From: Micromussa lordhowensis
Lineage: Eukaryota > Cnidaria > Anthozoa > Scleractinia > Lobophylliidae
NCBI GenBank assembly: GCA_964020085.1
Contig: OZ026599.1
Span: 29,109,033-29,173,032, forward strand
DNA length: 64,000 bases
Reading direction: 5' to 3'
Translations under genes and position numbers: made by a program
Shown here: piece by piece, positions 26,803 to 33,549 of the stretch
How the letters are laid out: the number at the start of each line of letters is the position of its first letter
Position numbering within the stretch: the stretch's first letter is position 1
The notes under the pieces: generated by a model
The model's database searches: none
Seen by the model: only the letters and a program-made list of their open reading frames with translations
Told to the model about the DNA's origin: nothing

Positions 26803-26810
26803 TTTTTTTT
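26803..26810 (+). terminator. Pol III T-run after the tRNA
   Basis: Eight T residues directly after the discriminator base of the tRNA. Confidence 0.75.
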
Positions 26811-26885
26811 AAAAAAATATGAAACAACACAATATGTTTTTTACAGATATTTAATGTAAATAACACATTTACAAATAAAGTGGAA

Positions 26886-27200
26886 CTATTTAGTGTCATT
26901 TCTAGCTGCTGCGAACTCTTTATCATCTTGAGGAAAATAAATCAATTGAAATGGTATATCGCCATTGATATCCATGTATATGATTTCTTTTTTGGTAAAA
27001 TCATCCAAAAAGTATTCAGAAAAGAAGAATGTATCAAAAGACATTGTTTCTGGTCTATTCCAGTACTCTTGAATAATTCCATCCAAAACTTGTTTATCAA
27101 GTTCACACATGTCTGTGGGATCATACTTTCTCAATGTTTCAATCTTTACACATGCTGCTGTGGAAGGCGTTAAAGGAAGCTTCTTCTTTATCTTCATCAT
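26886..27200 (-). CDS. Hypothetical acidic protein, 104 aa
   Basis: ORF on the minus strand whose first ATG lies at 27200; the same frame is open further upstream without ATG. It overlaps the 3' end of the next upstream ORF by 62 bp in another frame. The middle and end (ELDKQVLDGIIQEYW, SFDTFFFSEYFLDDF) look like a folded protein rather than a shadow. It may be a separate gene, or the second half of the upstream gene reached by splicing or frameshift; I cannot decide which. Function unknown. Confidence 0.45.
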   Translation of the reverse strand: MMKIKKKLPLTPSTAACVKIETLRKYDPTDMCELDKQVLDGIIQEYWNRPETMSFDTFFFSEYFLDDFTKKEIIYMDINGDIPFQLIYFPQDDKEFAAARNDTK

Positions 27201-27480
27201 CCTTTTTCCAGATATCCCATCCAGCTCTGAAACTTTCAAAGAATCCTTTAAGATTTGGCTTCTTTTTATGCTCTTCCTCACTCATGGATAAGATTTTGTC
27301 AGATAAGTTGTTCCTGTACTTGAGCATTTTTAGTTCAATGTCCATTTTTTCTTCGGAAAGGATTGTATTGACTACTAGTTGAATCAATACTGATAAAGAG
27401 ATAGATTCTTCATTCTCTTCCCTTTTTTTGTCTTCTTTCAAATTGTTCTGGCATAAATCAGTTACCTCGCATGGGGCCAT
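27139..27480 (-). CDS. Hypothetical charged helical protein, 113 aa
   Basis: Starts at ATG 27480 (MAPCEVT), 40 bp downstream of a TATAAAA box, matching the promoter spacing of other genes in the element. The protein is rich in Lys and Glu, with a predicted helical middle. Its last residues (KKDDEDKEEASF) overlap the next ORF in a different frame. No family recognised. Confidence 0.55.
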   Translation of the reverse strand: MAPCEVTDLCQNNLKEDKKREENEESISLSVLIQLVVNTILSEEKMDIELKMLKYRNNLSDKILSMSEEEHKKKPNLKGFFESFRAGWDIWKKDDEDKEEASFNAFHSSMCKD

Positions 27481-27519
27481 GATGCTCAATGAATGTGTAG
27501 GAAAAAAAATGTATCCTGA

Positions 27520-27526
27520 TTTTATA
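27520..27526 (-). promoter_or_regulatory. TATA box of the 113-aa gene
   Basis: TATAAAA on the minus strand, about 40 bp before ATG 27480. Confidence 0.6.
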
Positions 27527-27538
27527 GTTTATGCGGTG

Positions 27539-27751
27539 TCAATCACTGTCAATCACTCGTTCATTTTTGTGACATTTCAATCCCTTAGTTAACCAACTTG
27601 TTTTTTTCTTTTGATTGGATTTGAATAACCATTCTTTGTCTTCTTCTTTTTTTGGTTTTAGTCGTTCGTGGATGTGTGGCAATACTGACATTACTTTCCC
27701 CATTTTCAAGTTGCGATCATTCACCATTGCTACTACCAACACCAGGATCAT
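27539..27751 (-). CDS. Hypothetical basic protein, 62-70 aa
   Basis: Two possible starts, ATG 27751 (70 aa) or ATG 27727 (62 aa). The latter overlaps the stop of the upstream coiled-coil ORF by 11 bp. The product is Lys-rich (KPKKEEDKEW, NQKKKTSW) and could be a DNA- or RNA-binding tail. It has no promoter of its own, so it would be the second cistron of the coiled-coil unit. No family recognised. Confidence 0.4.
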   Translation of the reverse strand: MILVLVVAMVNDRNLKMGKVMSVLPHIHERLKPKKEEDKEWLFKSNQKKKTSWLTKGLKCHKNERVIDSD

Positions 27752-27917
27752 TTTTTCTTTGCATAATGATTCTTTGATTTACCTCCTCTAGGATGGATTC
27801 CAATTCAAGGAATTCTTCTTCTATTTCTTGCAAGTGAATTTGTATACTTTCAATGTGGGTTAAAATTTCTGAATAGGATTGTTTGAACGCTGTAAGCATT
27901 CCATCTGCTTGTGCCAT
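27717..27917 (-). CDS. Small coiled-coil protein, 66 aa
   Basis: I chose ATG 27917 (MAQADGML) because a TATAAAA box lies about 40 bp upstream, although the frame is open further back. Residues 10-50 (EILTHIESIQIHLQEIEEE, LELESILEEVNQRI) show a clear heptad pattern, so an oligomeric coiled coil is likely. It follows directly after the last RING cassette exon. Function unknown. Confidence 0.6.
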   Translation of the reverse strand: MAQADGMLTAFKQSYSEILTHIESIQIHLQEIEEEFLELESILEEVNQRIIMQRKNDPGVGSSNGE

Positions 27918-27955
27918 GATGAAAAAATAAATTGAAGACGCTACACACAAATGGT

Positions 27956-27962
27956 TTTTATA
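27956..27962 (-). promoter_or_regulatory. TATA box of the coiled-coil gene
   Basis: TATAAAA on the minus strand, 39-45 bp upstream of ATG 27917. It lies just beyond the stop of cassette exon k and so marks the end of the cassette array. A minus-strand ATTAAA at 27969-27974, a variant poly(A) signal, overlaps the same boundary. Confidence 0.6.
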
Positions 27963-27969
27963 CAATTTT

Positions 27970-28284
27970 TTAATGTGTCGTCTCCACTTTTTGAATACAA
28001 TAGAATAACACTTGATAATCCGCAATGAAAAGTGTATTACCGCGAGGAACACAGCATAAATGAATAGAATAACGACAAGGCATAAACATACATTGTAAAA
28101 GGTAATGTACATGGTGCATTGCTAATGACATTGAAATTGAACCTTGAGTAAACTGTCTAGTTCTAGGTCCTAACATGTTTATGTAAATATGTAAAGTGAC
28201 ACCTCTAGGATCATTAATGGCACGTAAAAGTGTTTGGCAAATACATCTGTGTAAATTTTTAATATGATGAATTCTGAAAGGCAA
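27970..28284 (-). CDS. RING-array cassette exon k (104 codons)
   Basis: The acceptor ATTTTTTACAG ends at 28285; the exon starts at 28284 with TTG and no ATG. In phase 0, the phase left by the RING exon donor, it reads LPFRIHHIKNL and stays open for 104 codons to a stop at 27970. It shares the LPFR opening with exons i and g, and the strand-like IYINMLGPRT segment resembles FLIVGPRN of exon i. Inferred role: one of the alternative C-terminal domains of the RING protein. This is the last cassette. Confidence 0.7.
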   Translation of the reverse strand: MPFRIHHIKNLHRCICQTLLRAINDPRGVTLHIYINMLGPRTRQFTQGSISMSLAMHHVHYLLQCMFMPCRYSIHLCCVPRGNTLFIADYQVLFYCIQKVETTH

Positions 28285-28301
28285 CTGTAAAAAATAGTAT
28301 T

Positions 28302-28403
28302 TTAAAAGGGGTTATTGATTCGTACAAAGTGTCCGTAACCGTCTCGTATTAGACGTAAGTTAAGTCTAAATCTAGCATATCGTAATCTTCTTTCTAAGGT
28401 TAA
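28302..28403 (-). CDS. RING-array cassette exon j (short, 33 codons)
   Basis: The acceptor TTATTTTTCAG lies inside the last codons of exon i. In phase 0 the exon encodes 33 residues, Arg/Leu-rich (LERRLRYARFRLNLRL), and stops at 28302. It is much shorter than its neighbours, so it may be a decayed or truncated cassette, or the acceptor may not be used. Confidence 0.4.
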   Translation of the reverse strand, partial: LTLERRLRYARFRLNLRLIRDGYGHFVRINNPF

Positions 28404-28726
28404 CTGAAAAATAACGAGAGAGAGTTACATGTTATCAAAATGCGTTCTACATTATATACCATCCAACCATCCCCTAAGATTGAAATAGGATTCCAAATGA
28501 TTCTTATTTTATAACGAAATGGTAATCTTAAAAGATTAAAAAATTGATGCATGTCGTTATTTATAGGTCCATTTCTTGGACCTACTATTAAAAAATAAAA
28601 TCGAACTATTAAATTATTAGATAGGGTGGCTGACCATTGATCCCAAGTCATGATTTCATTTATGATTTTAGGTAGTAGGTTTCCCTTGGTGAATAAAATG
28701 TTTCCTCCATGAAATCTGAAAGGGAG
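28400..28726 (-). CDS. RING-array cassette exon i (108 codons)
   Basis: The acceptor is a T-run ending TTTTTTTAG at 28727. Phase 0 gives LPFRFHGGNILF and 108 codons to the stop at 28400; without splicing, the first ATG would be at codon 26. A second LPFR (LLRLPFRYKIRI) occurs two thirds of the way along, preceded by the segment FYFLIVGPRNG, so the exon seems to hold a helix-strand-helix-strand unit. Inferred substrate-binding module of a spliced RING protein. Confidence 0.72.
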   Translation of the reverse strand, partial: LPFRFHGGNILFTKGNLLPKIINEIMTWDQWSATLSNNLIVRFYFLIVGPRNGPINNDMHQFFNLLRLPFRYKIRIIWNPISILGDGWMVYNVERILITCNSLSLFFS

Positions 28727-28759
28727 CTAAAAAAATACCATGCATCAACTTTTTTATAT

Positions 28760-29095
28760 TCAATGAAAATGTCTGTAATCATGAAAATCAGTGTGATTGT
28801 AAGTACATGATGTTAAACAATATTTATTGATTGGGAGCCAATCAGGTGCAGTTTCATCAGCTGCTGAAAAAATGAAACATAGTTTCCCCATTTGGGTTAG
28901 ATAAAATGCTACATGTAAAGGTAAAATAAATTGTGCGAGCCTTGACATATCTCGTTGATATCGATTACGTACATGTCCATTAAGATAGAACACAATGCGA
29001 TTTCTGTCGGAGTCAAGGTATTCATTATGTAAGGTATGATTTAGAATAAATGTTAACATTCTTCTTAGATCTTGTACTTGTACTGTGTATTCAAA
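28760..29095 (-). CDS. RING-array cassette exon h (111 codons)
   Basis: The acceptor ATTTTATTTTTTCAG ends at 29096. Phase 0 gives FEYTVQVQDLRR, then M at codon 13, open to a stop at 28760. The layout again reads helix, strand (RIVFYLNGHVRN), helix (DMSRLAQFIL) and strand (PLHVAFYLTQ). Same family pattern as exons g, i and k, strongly diverged. Confidence 0.72.
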   Translation of the reverse strand, partial: FEYTVQVQDLRRMLTFILNHTLHNEYLDSDRNRIVFYLNGHVRNRYQRDMSRLAQFILPLHVAFYLTQMGKLCFIFSAADETAPDWLPINKYCLTSCTYNHTDFHDYRHFH

Positions 29096-29116
29096 CTGAA
29101 AAAATAAAATGATTTT

Positions 29117-29494
29117 TTAAGAAAATGAAGTGTATTTTCTTTTGTAGTGATTGAAAGTTTGATTAAATAGATTGTATTTGTGACTGAATGAGGAAAGTTC
29201 AAAGTGAGCAAATTCGTAGACTTCATCATCAAAATATCCTGTGTGATATTCCAATGACAAAAAAAAACGAAAAGGATTTAAAAAATGAATGAAATCTTTC
29301 ATATGGTTTTTACAATGAGAAATGTTATTGGAGCCACCGCGTAGAACAATATGAAATCTACGCCGTCCTAATACAAGATGGCTTCTTCTTGCTAATGCTT
29401 GATCTTGCAAATTCATATCAGGTCCTGTTTCAAAGGCTATTATTGTTTTTATGATCTGTTTCACTTGTTGTGGATTGTAGAATCGAAAAGGAAA
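29117..29494 (-). CDS. RING-array cassette exon g (125 codons)
   Basis: The acceptor TTTATTTTTTTTAG ends at 29495. Phase 0 gives FPFRFYNPQQVKQII with no ATG before codon 27, open for 125 codons. Internal motifs are RRFHIVLRGGSNN and a second PFR copy (FLNPFRFFLSLEY). The absence of an ATG at the start argues that an upstream exon supplies the start codon. Confidence 0.73.
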   Translation of the reverse strand, partial: FPFRFYNPQQVKQIIKTIIAFETGPDMNLQDQALARRSHLVLGRRRFHIVLRGGSNNISHCKNHMKDFIHFLNPFRFFLSLEYHTGYFDDEVYEFAHFELSSFSHKYNLFNQTFNHYKRKYTSFS

Positions 29495-29514
29495 CTAAAA
29501 AAAATAAAAAAACT

Positions 29515-29790
29515 TTAGTAATTAACAAAAAGCCAAGCTTTAAAATTATTGGTAGTATTATAATAATGAACTTCAAACTCGAAAGTTAAATCGTCAATGA
29601 ATTTCCGGGTCAGATTTTGTAATATTGGGAAAAAATCGACAGTTTGATCTCTACAAAAGATGTCATAGTTTAAAATTGGTCTAGTCCAGGACCTAAAATG
29701 ATCTTCTTCTTGTTCCTCTTCTTCCCAAGAAGGGTAGTGTCTCAATTTATGAATCACACGTAATAATTTCCATGGTGAACCTTGAATGAA
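29515..29790 (-). CDS. RING-array cassette exon f (91 codons)
   Basis: The acceptor CTTAATTTTTATAG ends at 29791. Phase 0 gives FIQGSPWKLLRVIHKL and 91 codons to a stop at 29515; the whole frame contains no ATG. It has an acidic insert (EEEEQEED) and then strand-like segments (LTFEFEVHYYN). It is a good example of an exon that cannot be an independent gene. Confidence 0.73.
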   Translation of the reverse strand, partial: FIQGSPWKLLRVIHKLRHYPSWEEEEQEEDHFRSWTRPILNYDIFCRDQTVDFFPILQNLTRKFIDDLTFEFEVHYYNTTNNFKAWLFVNY

Positions 29791-29841
29791 CTATAAAAAT
29801 TAAGAATAGAAAGATTTAAGTCTATCACGTTGATTAATTCA

Positions 29842-30132
29842 TTACTCATGATGCCATGAGTAATGAAAGTCTGATCTCGTGTGACCCATGATTAACCCAT
29901 AGGTGTCGAATCGCATTTGATTATGAAAAAAAATAAAATATGGAGCACCTGAGTATTGTATAGGATGAAAGTCAATTGAGATCTCGTCCGTAACAGTAAC
30001 CTTATCGGTAATTCGATCAATCAATGTGATAAAATTCTGCTCTCCCATAACGAGCACAAGGTAGTTGTTCACGCGTAAATTACATAAATGAATATAGTAA
30101 ATGCATAGACATCTTTGTTCTCTCAGGGTGCA
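29842..30132 (-). CDS. RING-array cassette exon e (96 codons)
   Basis: The acceptor TTTTAATTTTTCAG ends at 30133. Phase 0 gives CTLREQRCLCIYYIHL and 96 codons to a stop at 29842. The first 40 residues match exons c and d in pattern (R....IY, then a strand with VNNYLVLVMGEQN). The first ATG is at codon 29. Confidence 0.72.
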   Translation of the reverse strand, partial: CTLREQRCLCIYYIHLCNLRVNNYLVLVMGEQNFITLIDRITDKVTVTDEISIDFHPIQYSGAPYFIFFHNQMRFDTYGLIMGHTRSDFHYSWHHE

Positions 30133-30163
30133 CTGAAAAATTAAAATTAAAAATTAAAGAAAA

Positions 30164-30419
30164 TTAAAGAAAAAGTGGTGTACTGAATCTACTGATTTCA
30201 TTATCATAGTATGCTCTGAAATCTTTATACCATGACAATATGATCTGATTATTATTATAATAGGTGGGAGGGTGTTCAAATTCAATAACTGAGACAGGAA
30301 TGTAACGATGTTGTATTGTTAGATGTTGCACCATGTTATTGAAAATGTGAGATCCATAAGTCCTGGTATTAACAAATATGATTTGTGGATTCACACGATA
30401 TTCTTGTCTAAAAGGATCC

Positions 30420-30425
<6 letters not shown>
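30164..30425 (-). pseudogene. RING-array cassette exon d, 3' part (cut by LINE)
   Basis: This is the distal part of cassette d, separated from its acceptor and first 18 codons (32041-32094) by a LINE. An ATG lies in the duplicated target (30421), so an 85-codon reading frame survives, but it is detached from the RING splice acceptor. Motifs resemble exon c (IIFVNTRTYGSHIFNNM against a similar strand-helix segment). Unless the LINE is spliced out, this cassette should be dead. Confidence 0.65.
30412..30425. repeat. LINE target site duplication, left
   Basis: AAGGATCCATCCTT, identical to 32031-32044. Its last two T bases merge with the poly(A) tail, so the true length is 12-14 bp. Confidence 0.85.
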
Positions 30426-30462
<37 letters not shown>

Positions 30463-32030
30463 TGCTTTGCACAAACACAAGAAACTATACCACACACTAC
30501 TGTCTTAAAACTATCCTACTGACAATCTAATTGGAGCAACTAAAAATACTTAACCTACATGTAACTTATATGACTACAAGAATACTAATACTAACAAACA
30601 AGGTTGCAATAGCCCTAGCACTAGAATTTTAAAAAATTAAACATATATTCTAGGTGTTTTAATTCACATTATTCCCTTGTCATTTAAATTCTACATATAA
30701 TAAAAGAAAATAAGAAGAAGGAGAGGAGGAACTTTATGTTTTAAAATATTAAATAATCTTTTCGATTTTATACTTGTATTTTATTTTATTGATAAAATCA
30801 ACGATCTGCATTGGTGGTGAGTTATTTTGGAGCTTACATCTATAAATATAATAACGCAAGAAGAGAAGAGTATAATTCAATTTCTTTGTTGGTGTGTCTG
30901 ATGCAGAGAAGAGGCCAAAGAGGACGTCTTCAGCATTTAAAATAAAGTTAGAGCTATTACTTTCATTAAACCATTGTAATACTTCTTGAGTAAAGGTTTT
31001 TGTGACCTGGCACTCAATAAAGGTGTGGTCTATGGAGTCTGATTCCCCGCAATAAACGCAATTGCTATCTGGTTTGATGTTAAATCGGAACAATTCCTTC
31101 TTTGTAACAACTACTCTGTGAATGAATTTAAAGTGGAATTCTCTTAACTTGTTTTCCTTGCATACCTTTCGAACCGACCTAAATATGGTTTTCCAGTTTG
31201 TTTTATCCTCTGTAATAGTTTTATTCCATCGCCTTGGGCCTGAATGCTGATCATTATATCTACGCTGAATAATTAGCCAATAGAAGTCTTTTGACTTTGC
31301 CTTAAGCAAATTTATATTCACATTTTCAGTTAGGCAGAAGGATTCCAGATCCTCATGACTAACACCTTTAGATCCTGAATCCTTAGATTTTGCTTTTGCC
31401 AAGAGGTGACCTGGAATAGCGGAAATAACTTGGAAATAATGCAGGAAGGAAGTTTTCTTCAACGAATATTTGCGCTGAAAGACGGGAAAGGGCAGGACTT
31501 GCCCCTTCTCATCGAAAAGATCTTCAATTCTTTTAATTCCTTTCATGAACCATTCCTTCCAGAAAAACGTTTTACCATCGATACGGATTTCCTTATTGTT
31601 AAATAAGATTGTATCTCCCACATCACATCCATAAAGAGTCTTCAGTTCATGAAAGTACAGGAGGATGTCCCTGTAAAATAGTGGCATATTTTGGAAGTCT
31701 ATAACGTGATAATTGCACGTCAACAGAAATCGAAGTCCTCCATAAGATTTTAGGAAGTGATCTGAAGCAAATTTCCAATTTGATTGGCCATTTTTTAACA
31801 GTCTTGGAATCCATGCTAACCTTAACGCTTTTATCATTGTTTCAATGTCTGTCATACGCAGCCCACCATTATCATAATCCTGGTATAATCCCTCTCTTTT
31901 TATTTTATCTCTTTTATTTTTCCACAGAAAAGAAAACAGCCTTCTCTTAACGTTGCCGGCAATATCGTTTGGTACATTGATATTTGAAGCTGAATAAATT
32001 AAAGATGATACCCCAAGCGTCTTGATTATC
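30426..32030 (-). mobile_element. 5'-truncated LINE (non-LTR retrotransposon)
   Basis: A 1.6-kb insertion with a 35-nt poly(A) tail (a T-run on the plus strand, 30426-30460), about 290 bp of 3' UTR and the end of a reverse-transcriptase ORF open up to the 5' junction. Flanked by 14-bp target duplications. This is a classic target-primed, 5'-truncated insertion, recent because the tail and ORF are intact. Confidence 0.92.
30749..32030 (-). pseudogene. LINE ORF2 C-terminal fragment (about 427 codons)
   Basis: The reading frame has no ATG at its 5' end and simply begins at the insertion junction, so the endonuclease and the RT catalytic core are missing. What remains looks like the region after the RT palm in L1-like LINEs: LWKNKRDKIKREGLYQDY with NGGLRMTDIETMIKALRLAW near the start. 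A zinc-knuckle-like C-x2-C-x7-H-x4-C (CVYCGESDSIDHTFIEC) lies near the C-terminus. The stop is at 30749. Clade assignment to L1-like is by motif only. It is inactive on its own. Confidence 0.85.
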
Positions 32031-32044
32031 AAGGATCCATCCTT
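32031..32044. repeat. LINE target site duplication, right
   Basis: AAGGATCCATCCTT, the second copy of the duplicated target. It includes an in-frame ATG of cassette d. Confidence 0.85.
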
Positions 32045-32094
32045 GTTAATGCACGTTTATAGAGTAACAAAGCTGCTCGATCTTGATCATCGAA
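32031..32094 (-). pseudogene. RING-array cassette exon d, 5' part (cut by LINE)
   Basis: The acceptor AACTCTTTTCTTTAG ends at 32095, inside the last codons of exon c. In phase 0 the exon opens FDDQDRAALLLYKRALTR and runs into the LINE insertion. The opening resembles exon c (F....R.A....Y) and exon e. A CTATAAAC that looks like a TATA box is simply its LYKR codons. Confidence 0.65.
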
Positions 32095-32404
32095 CTAAAG
32101 AAAAGAGTTCAGCAAACACTTCATTACTATGAATAGTTTTGATAGTTCTTTCGAGTTCTTCTACAGTGGAAGTTATTGAAATTATTTGATGATAACTAAT
32201 ACAAAAATGATCAAAATCAATAACAGATGTATTAAAATATCGAATGAGAGATCTTCCTGTTAGTCTTGCACTGATCATATTTGCAACATCACGGAAATCG
32301 TTATTTCCAATTATAAAGTGTACTTGATGTGCAGGTCTTTGCTCATTTAGTTGGTCTATACACCATGCATAAATCCAAGCTAATCTAGCTTGACGATGAC
32401 TGAA
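32087..32404 (-). CDS. RING-array cassette exon c (105 codons)
   Basis: The acceptor TTAATTTTTTTCAG ends at 32405. Phase 0 gives FSHRQARLAWIYAWC with the first ATG only at codon 43, open for 105 codons to 32087. A strand-like VHFIIGNNDFRDV segment follows the first helix, as in exons d and e. Its stop overlaps the start of exon d by 8 bp. Confidence 0.72.
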   Translation of the reverse strand, partial: FSHRQARLAWIYAWCIDQLNEQRPAHQVHFIIGNNDFRDVANMISARLTGRSLIRYFNTSVIDFDHFCISYHQIISITSTVEELERTIKTIHSNEVFAELFSLVR

Positions 32405-32414
32405 CTGAAAAAAA

Positions 32415-32609
32415 TTAATTTATAAGAGCTAGTAAAAGAGGGAGTAAATGAATACTTAGAACAGTATTAGATTGATTAAAAATATCTTCATAACCATCGG
32501 CTAATCGAAAGCTAAAAGTTGCATCACTGTATTGTTGCTGTATGTAATTCCTCACTTGCTCTATAATTCTTCTGAATGCAAACACTGTAAATAATTCTAT
32601 AGTGTTCAT
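32415..32609 (-). CDS. RING-array cassette exon b (64 codons)
   Basis: The acceptor AATTTTTTTCAG is followed directly by ATG at 32609. Phase 0 encodes MNTIELFTVFAFRR and ends at 32415. It is a clear tandem duplicate of exon a, sharing the TIEL-TVFAFRR opening, a QYSD stretch, SFRLA and YEDI. Because ATG is the first codon, it could also be translated alone, but the acceptor placement matches the others. Confidence 0.68.
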   Translation of the reverse strand: MNTIELFTVFAFRRIIEQVRNYIQQQYSDATFSFRLADGYEDIFNQSNTVLSIHLLPLLLALIN

Positions 32610-32627
32610 CTGAAAAAAATTTAAGAG

Positions 32628-32834
32628 CTAGTAAAAGAGAGCTAGTAAAATAGGGAGTAAATGTCTACTAAATCTTATAACAGCATTAGATGAGAAATTA
32701 AGAATGTCTTCATAATTATTGGCTAATCGAAAGCTAATAGTTGTATCACTGTATTGCATCCAAATGTATTGTATCCCCACTTGTTCTATAAATCTTCTGA
32801 ATGCAAACACTGTAGATAATTCTATAGTGCTCAT
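32628..32834 (-). CDS. RING-array cassette exon a (68 codons)
   Basis: This is the first cassette after the RING exon. The acceptor ATTTTTTCAG ends at 32835 and the exon begins with ATG in phase 0 (MSTIELSTVFAFRR), stopping at 32628. Paralogue of exon b. The intron between RING donor and this acceptor would be 82 bp, a normal size for an invertebrate. Confidence 0.7.
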   Translation of the reverse strand: MSTIELSTVFAFRRFIEQVGIQYIWMQYSDTTISFRLANNYEDILNFSSNAVIRFSRHLLPILLALFY

Positions 32835-32910
32835 CTGAAAAAATTTTTAAAAAAATATTTTTAAAAAAGGTCTAGATCCACTTTTTTATAGGGATAAAGA
32901 AGAAGAAAAT

Positions 32911-32916
32911 ACTTAC
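32911..32916 (-). other. 5' splice donor of the RING exon
   Basis: CGT|GTAAGTATTT on the minus strand is close to the ideal metazoan donor. It cuts exactly after codon 131 (phase 0), before a 14-codon read-through tail that is low complexity (SIFFFFIPIKKWI). Confidence 0.8.
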
Positions 32917-33309
32917 ACGTTGTAGTTGTTCTTCTAACTCTTCAGATTGCAATAATTCGCTCAATCTGGCAATCACTTGTTCGCGGGACATGGACAAGAC
33001 TTCATGGGTGATCTCGTCAAAGTTTAGAGAATCCGTAGGAATGTCAATGTCTTCTGATCGAATCGGATTGGATTCACCTGCGCTGAGTACCACATCAGTT
33101 GTTAAGGATCCTCGACACATTCCACAGTTTCTTCCTTCAGCTTGCCATCGAGCTTGACATCGTTGATGCACAAAGTTTTTACAGCAGGCTAGCTGCATGG
33201 TACCCATATCGCAAGTGTATGAAGTGCCATGACAAATGAAACATTGAAAAGTGGTTTGTAGAATTTCAGGTGCTTCCAGACGAAGTCTTTTACTCTGACG
33301 GCCAGCCAT
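32917..33309 (-). CDS. RING-finger first exon of the cassette array (131 codons)
   Basis: Starts at ATG 33309 (MAGRQSKR). Residues 23-65 form a RING-type zinc site: C23-x2-C26, C42-C43-x4-H48-x2-C51, C62-x2-C65. An acidic segment and a C-terminal helix with coiled-coil character (REQVIARLSELLQSEELEEQ) follow. RING domains bring E2 enzymes to substrates, so an E3 ubiquitin ligase role is likely. The exon ends at a strong donor in phase 0, upstream of eleven phase-0 acceptors. The neighbouring divergent gene has the same unusual CC-x4-H-x2-C spacing. Without splicing the ORF would end after 14 more low-complexity residues. Confidence 0.85.
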
Positions 33310-33374
33310 TCTTGTTTTTCAGCGTAATGAGTTTTCGTACAATTGTGAAAATGATCTCCAAAGGTGGTTTACTT

Positions 33375-33382
33375 CTTATATA
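33375..33382 (-). promoter_or_regulatory. TATA box of the RING-cassette gene
   Basis: TATATAAG on the minus strand, about 66 bp before ATG 33309. The same octamer precedes the 180-aa gene that diverges from polB. Confidence 0.55.
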
Positions 33383-33394
33383 GGATTTATTAAG

Positions 33395-33495
33395 GTCATG
33401 TGACCTATCACGTGATCTCATATTGAGAAGGGGGGATACCCCCCCATCCCCCTAATATGACCACGTGATGTCTACGTCATAGTGTCACATGACGT
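33395..33495. promoter_or_regulatory. Shared divergent-promoter module, copy 1
   Basis: Lies between the two RING genes. Half A (33397-33452) contains CACGTG at 33409 and GGGGGATACCCCCCC. Half B (33455-33495) contains CACGTG at 33462, CTACGTCATAG and CACATGAC. Both halves recur between the 180-aa gene and polB (45170-45271), half A inverted and half B direct. The E-box-like CACGTG/CACATG sites and the GGGGATACCCC palindrome are likely transcription factor sites. Confidence 0.7.
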
Positions 33496-33505
33496 TTTTA
33501 TTTAC

Positions 33506-33512
33506 TATAAAG
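33506..33512 (+). promoter_or_regulatory. TATA box of the plus-strand RING gene
   Basis: TATAAAG, about 38-44 bp before ATG 33550. Confidence 0.6.
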
Positions 33513-33549
33513 CTAAGGCGATTTTGGGGGATTGAACATCATTATTAGT

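Noticed and set aside
32056..32063. CTATAAAC as a TATA box upstream of the 85-codon frame at 30164-30421
   Set aside because: It is in-frame coding sequence (LYKR) of cassette exon d, whose acceptor lies just upstream at 32095.
33425..33445. GGGGATACCCC as a true NF-kappa-B site
   Set aside because: Similar in outline but does not satisfy the GGGRNWYYCC consensus in the middle. Kept only as an unnamed palindrome.
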